Source: Purshia tridentata
Taxonomy: Eukaryota > Streptophyta > Magnoliopsida > Rosales > Rosaceae
DNA: 60,102 nt
Assembly (NCBI GenBank): GCA_003254885.1
Contig: QANT01007975.1
Span: forward strand, 1 to 60,102
Direction of reading: 5' to 3'
Shown here in pieces: positions 58,783-60,102 of the stretch. A program made the position numbers and the translations under genes. The notes under the pieces were generated by a model. The model was given only the letters and a program-made list of their open reading frames with translations. It was not told the DNA's origin and made no database searches. Position 1 is the stretch's first letter, and every line of letters starts with the position of its first letter.

Positions 58783-59897
58783 CCTATCCAATGCTAATAC
58801 TTTATACTACATCTCTAATAACAATATCCTATAAAATCCATTATATCCATTAAAGGGTCAGCTCTGCCACAATCCTTTGATTTATCTTTATCAGTTATAG
58901 CCTCACTCTTCCCCAAATGACAGCCATTCAGTTCTCAAGGATTCCTCATTAACTTCATGCCTCTTCATCTCCCCCTTTCTGCTACCCTTATTGCCACGTG
59001 TCTAAGGTGATTGATTCTGTTCACAAGTTCGTGCATCTTCACCTTCAGTGAATGATTCTGTTCACAAGTTCGTGCATCTTCAACTTCCCTCCTTCATTGG
59101 TTCATCTGAAAACCATTGTCTACTGTCAGTTGGTGCTTACGGCCAGTCTGCCGCCATCATCCATGGGACCTTGGATAAAGAACATCTGGATAATCCTTTA
59201 CAGAAAGGGTTCCTAATTCTTCTATCTTCACCACTTCCCTTGTATTCTGGCACACAAACAGAGCTTTATTACTTTGGAAATGATACAGGTGCATTCTCTA
59301 ACAGCTGCAATAATGGCCTGTGAATCACTCTCGATGGTTGCTGTACAACCTGCTTGGCTGCCTCACACAAACCAGCACACACTCCCAATTATATAATATT
59401 CCTTTTCCTCAGATTTCCACTAGCTCCAGTTTTTTTACCAAGAGATGCTTTTAAAAAGACTTACAAGAGAACGTCCCCAAAGACTCCAAACTCTAAATCC
59501 TCTTATCTGGTTTATGTGGAACAAGCATAAAAAGTCCTAGGCTGGACAACAAAACTGTGAGCTCCCCTATTTCTCATTCATTGAGGTTCTCCAGCACCCA
59601 AAACCTCTATCTTTCCCTATTACCCACCCCAAATCTGCAACAAGAAGCAAACTAAGTGAGCCCTTTCTTTCTTCCCACATCTTCTCCTTATTTGCAAGTG
59701 TTTCTGATTCTCTCCCTCTTGACACCATCTCTTTGTACGTTATTTAAGAAAATATTGTGTCTCTGTCTGTCTCTGTCTCTCTATCTCTCTGTCTCTCTCA
59801 TTATTTAATAAAAATGATAATTCAGGAAACAAACACAATATTTATTCATAATGCTAAAGCAGGACAAACCTCCTCCCCAAAAGACCACGGCTCATGG
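58783..59897. other. Unassigned region between two LTR-A copies
   Basis: Contains a 40-bp tandem duplication (about 59012 and 59052: 'gattctgttcacaagttcgt'), a 91-codon frame at 59048-59323 without known domain, and a CT microsatellite at 59758-59799. On the minus strand near 59290-59380 'ATIESDSQAIIAAV' vaguely resembles a plant RNase H-like domain, too short to call. Confidence 0.4.
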
Positions 59898-60102
59898 TGA
59901 CAGGACCCTCTCCGAATTCCACCCTGGAACCCGGAGTGATCCTGCGGGCATCCAATATCAAGGAAAATCCTACCGAAAATTCGGCAGAACCTCCCCTGAA
60001 ATTGGACGAACCCTTTTTCTCCACGAGACCTGCAATTGTACTTCTAAGTTTCTCAGCTCCTCTACCCCAACCAAAAGGGGTCTCCGACCCAATTCCAAAA
60101 CC
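59898..60102 (-). mobile_element. Start of an inverted LTR-A, leaving the window
   Basis: TGACAGGACCC followed by 'gaattccaccctggaacc', 'ggcatccaatatcaagga' and 'ttcggcagaacctcccctg' matches 11117-11310. The rest lies beyond the window. With 55672-58782 it forms an inverted LTR-A pair about 1.1 kb apart. Confidence 0.9.

Noticed and set aside
59280..59390. Minus-strand 'IESDSQAIIAAV', possibly an RNase H-like fragment
   Set aside because: Too short and interrupted; no neighbouring domain supports a LINE or domesticated RNase H.
1..60102. tRNA, rRNA or other structured RNA genes
   Set aside because: I looked for tRNA-like arms and rRNA wording on both strands and saw none; only tRNA-complementary primer sites were found. 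A tRNAscan or Rfam search would be decisive.

Overview
This is a eukaryotic, almost certainly eudicot plant, nuclear window. The evidence is a two-exon plant NAA30-type acetyltransferase, a plant LRR receptor-like protein (RLP) pseudogene, and Ty3/gypsy lineages restricted to plants (a chromodomain element and a Tat/Retand element with an archaeal-type RNase H). A woody dicot is plausible, but species cannot be fixed from sequence alone. Only one gene looks intact and host-derived: NAA30 at 7136-7897 (minus). Nearly everything else is retrotransposon, solo LTR, satellite or pseudogene. I use working family names LTR-A, -B, -C, -D and T (ends TGTTGAGGG).

Layout. 1-867: inverted partial T LTR. 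1104-6083: Reina-like chromovirus with short LTRs and a perfect 5-bp target site duplication (TSD), coding broken. 7136-7897: NAA30. 8291-9893: old LTR-A remnant. 9894-10712: direct repeats. 11072-20772: a satellite array with a 1402-1403 bp higher-order unit built from diverged ~150-bp monomers; a solo LTR-A (11117-13945, TSD CCTAT) sits in its left edge and a T LTR cuts its right edge. 22615-32248: Tat/Retand element with LTRs, gag, protease, aRNase H, integrase, a 108-bp tandem repeat and a spliced antisense gene with its own TATA box; the whole reverse transcriptase is missing.

32249-45760: one RLP pseudogene on the minus strand, split by a nested stack. LTR-D (33266-44933) holds LTR-B (35381-43281, TSD AATTG), which holds LTR-C (36227-41838, TSD CCTAC/CCCAC), which holds a gag-only element with 439-bp LTRs (36314-39109, TSD TCACT). 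46354-49505: a palindromic MITE-like element split by another solo LTR-A. 49945-50217: a small unidentified ORF. 51309-58782: second copies of LTR-C and LTR-B, the 3' tail of a gypsy element, and a 3.1-kb LTR-A. 59898-60102: start of a further inverted LTR-A leaving the window.

The elements are linked: the short 439-bp LTRs share both ends with the 2.8-3.1 kb LTR-A copies but lack the ~2.4 kb middle, and the long LTRs carry a minisatellite with 5, 7 or 9 units. The best candidates for something undescribed are the higher-order satellite, the LTR-A size dimorphism and the antisense gene of the Retand element. All identities and boundaries were judged by eye; no alignment or database search was run.
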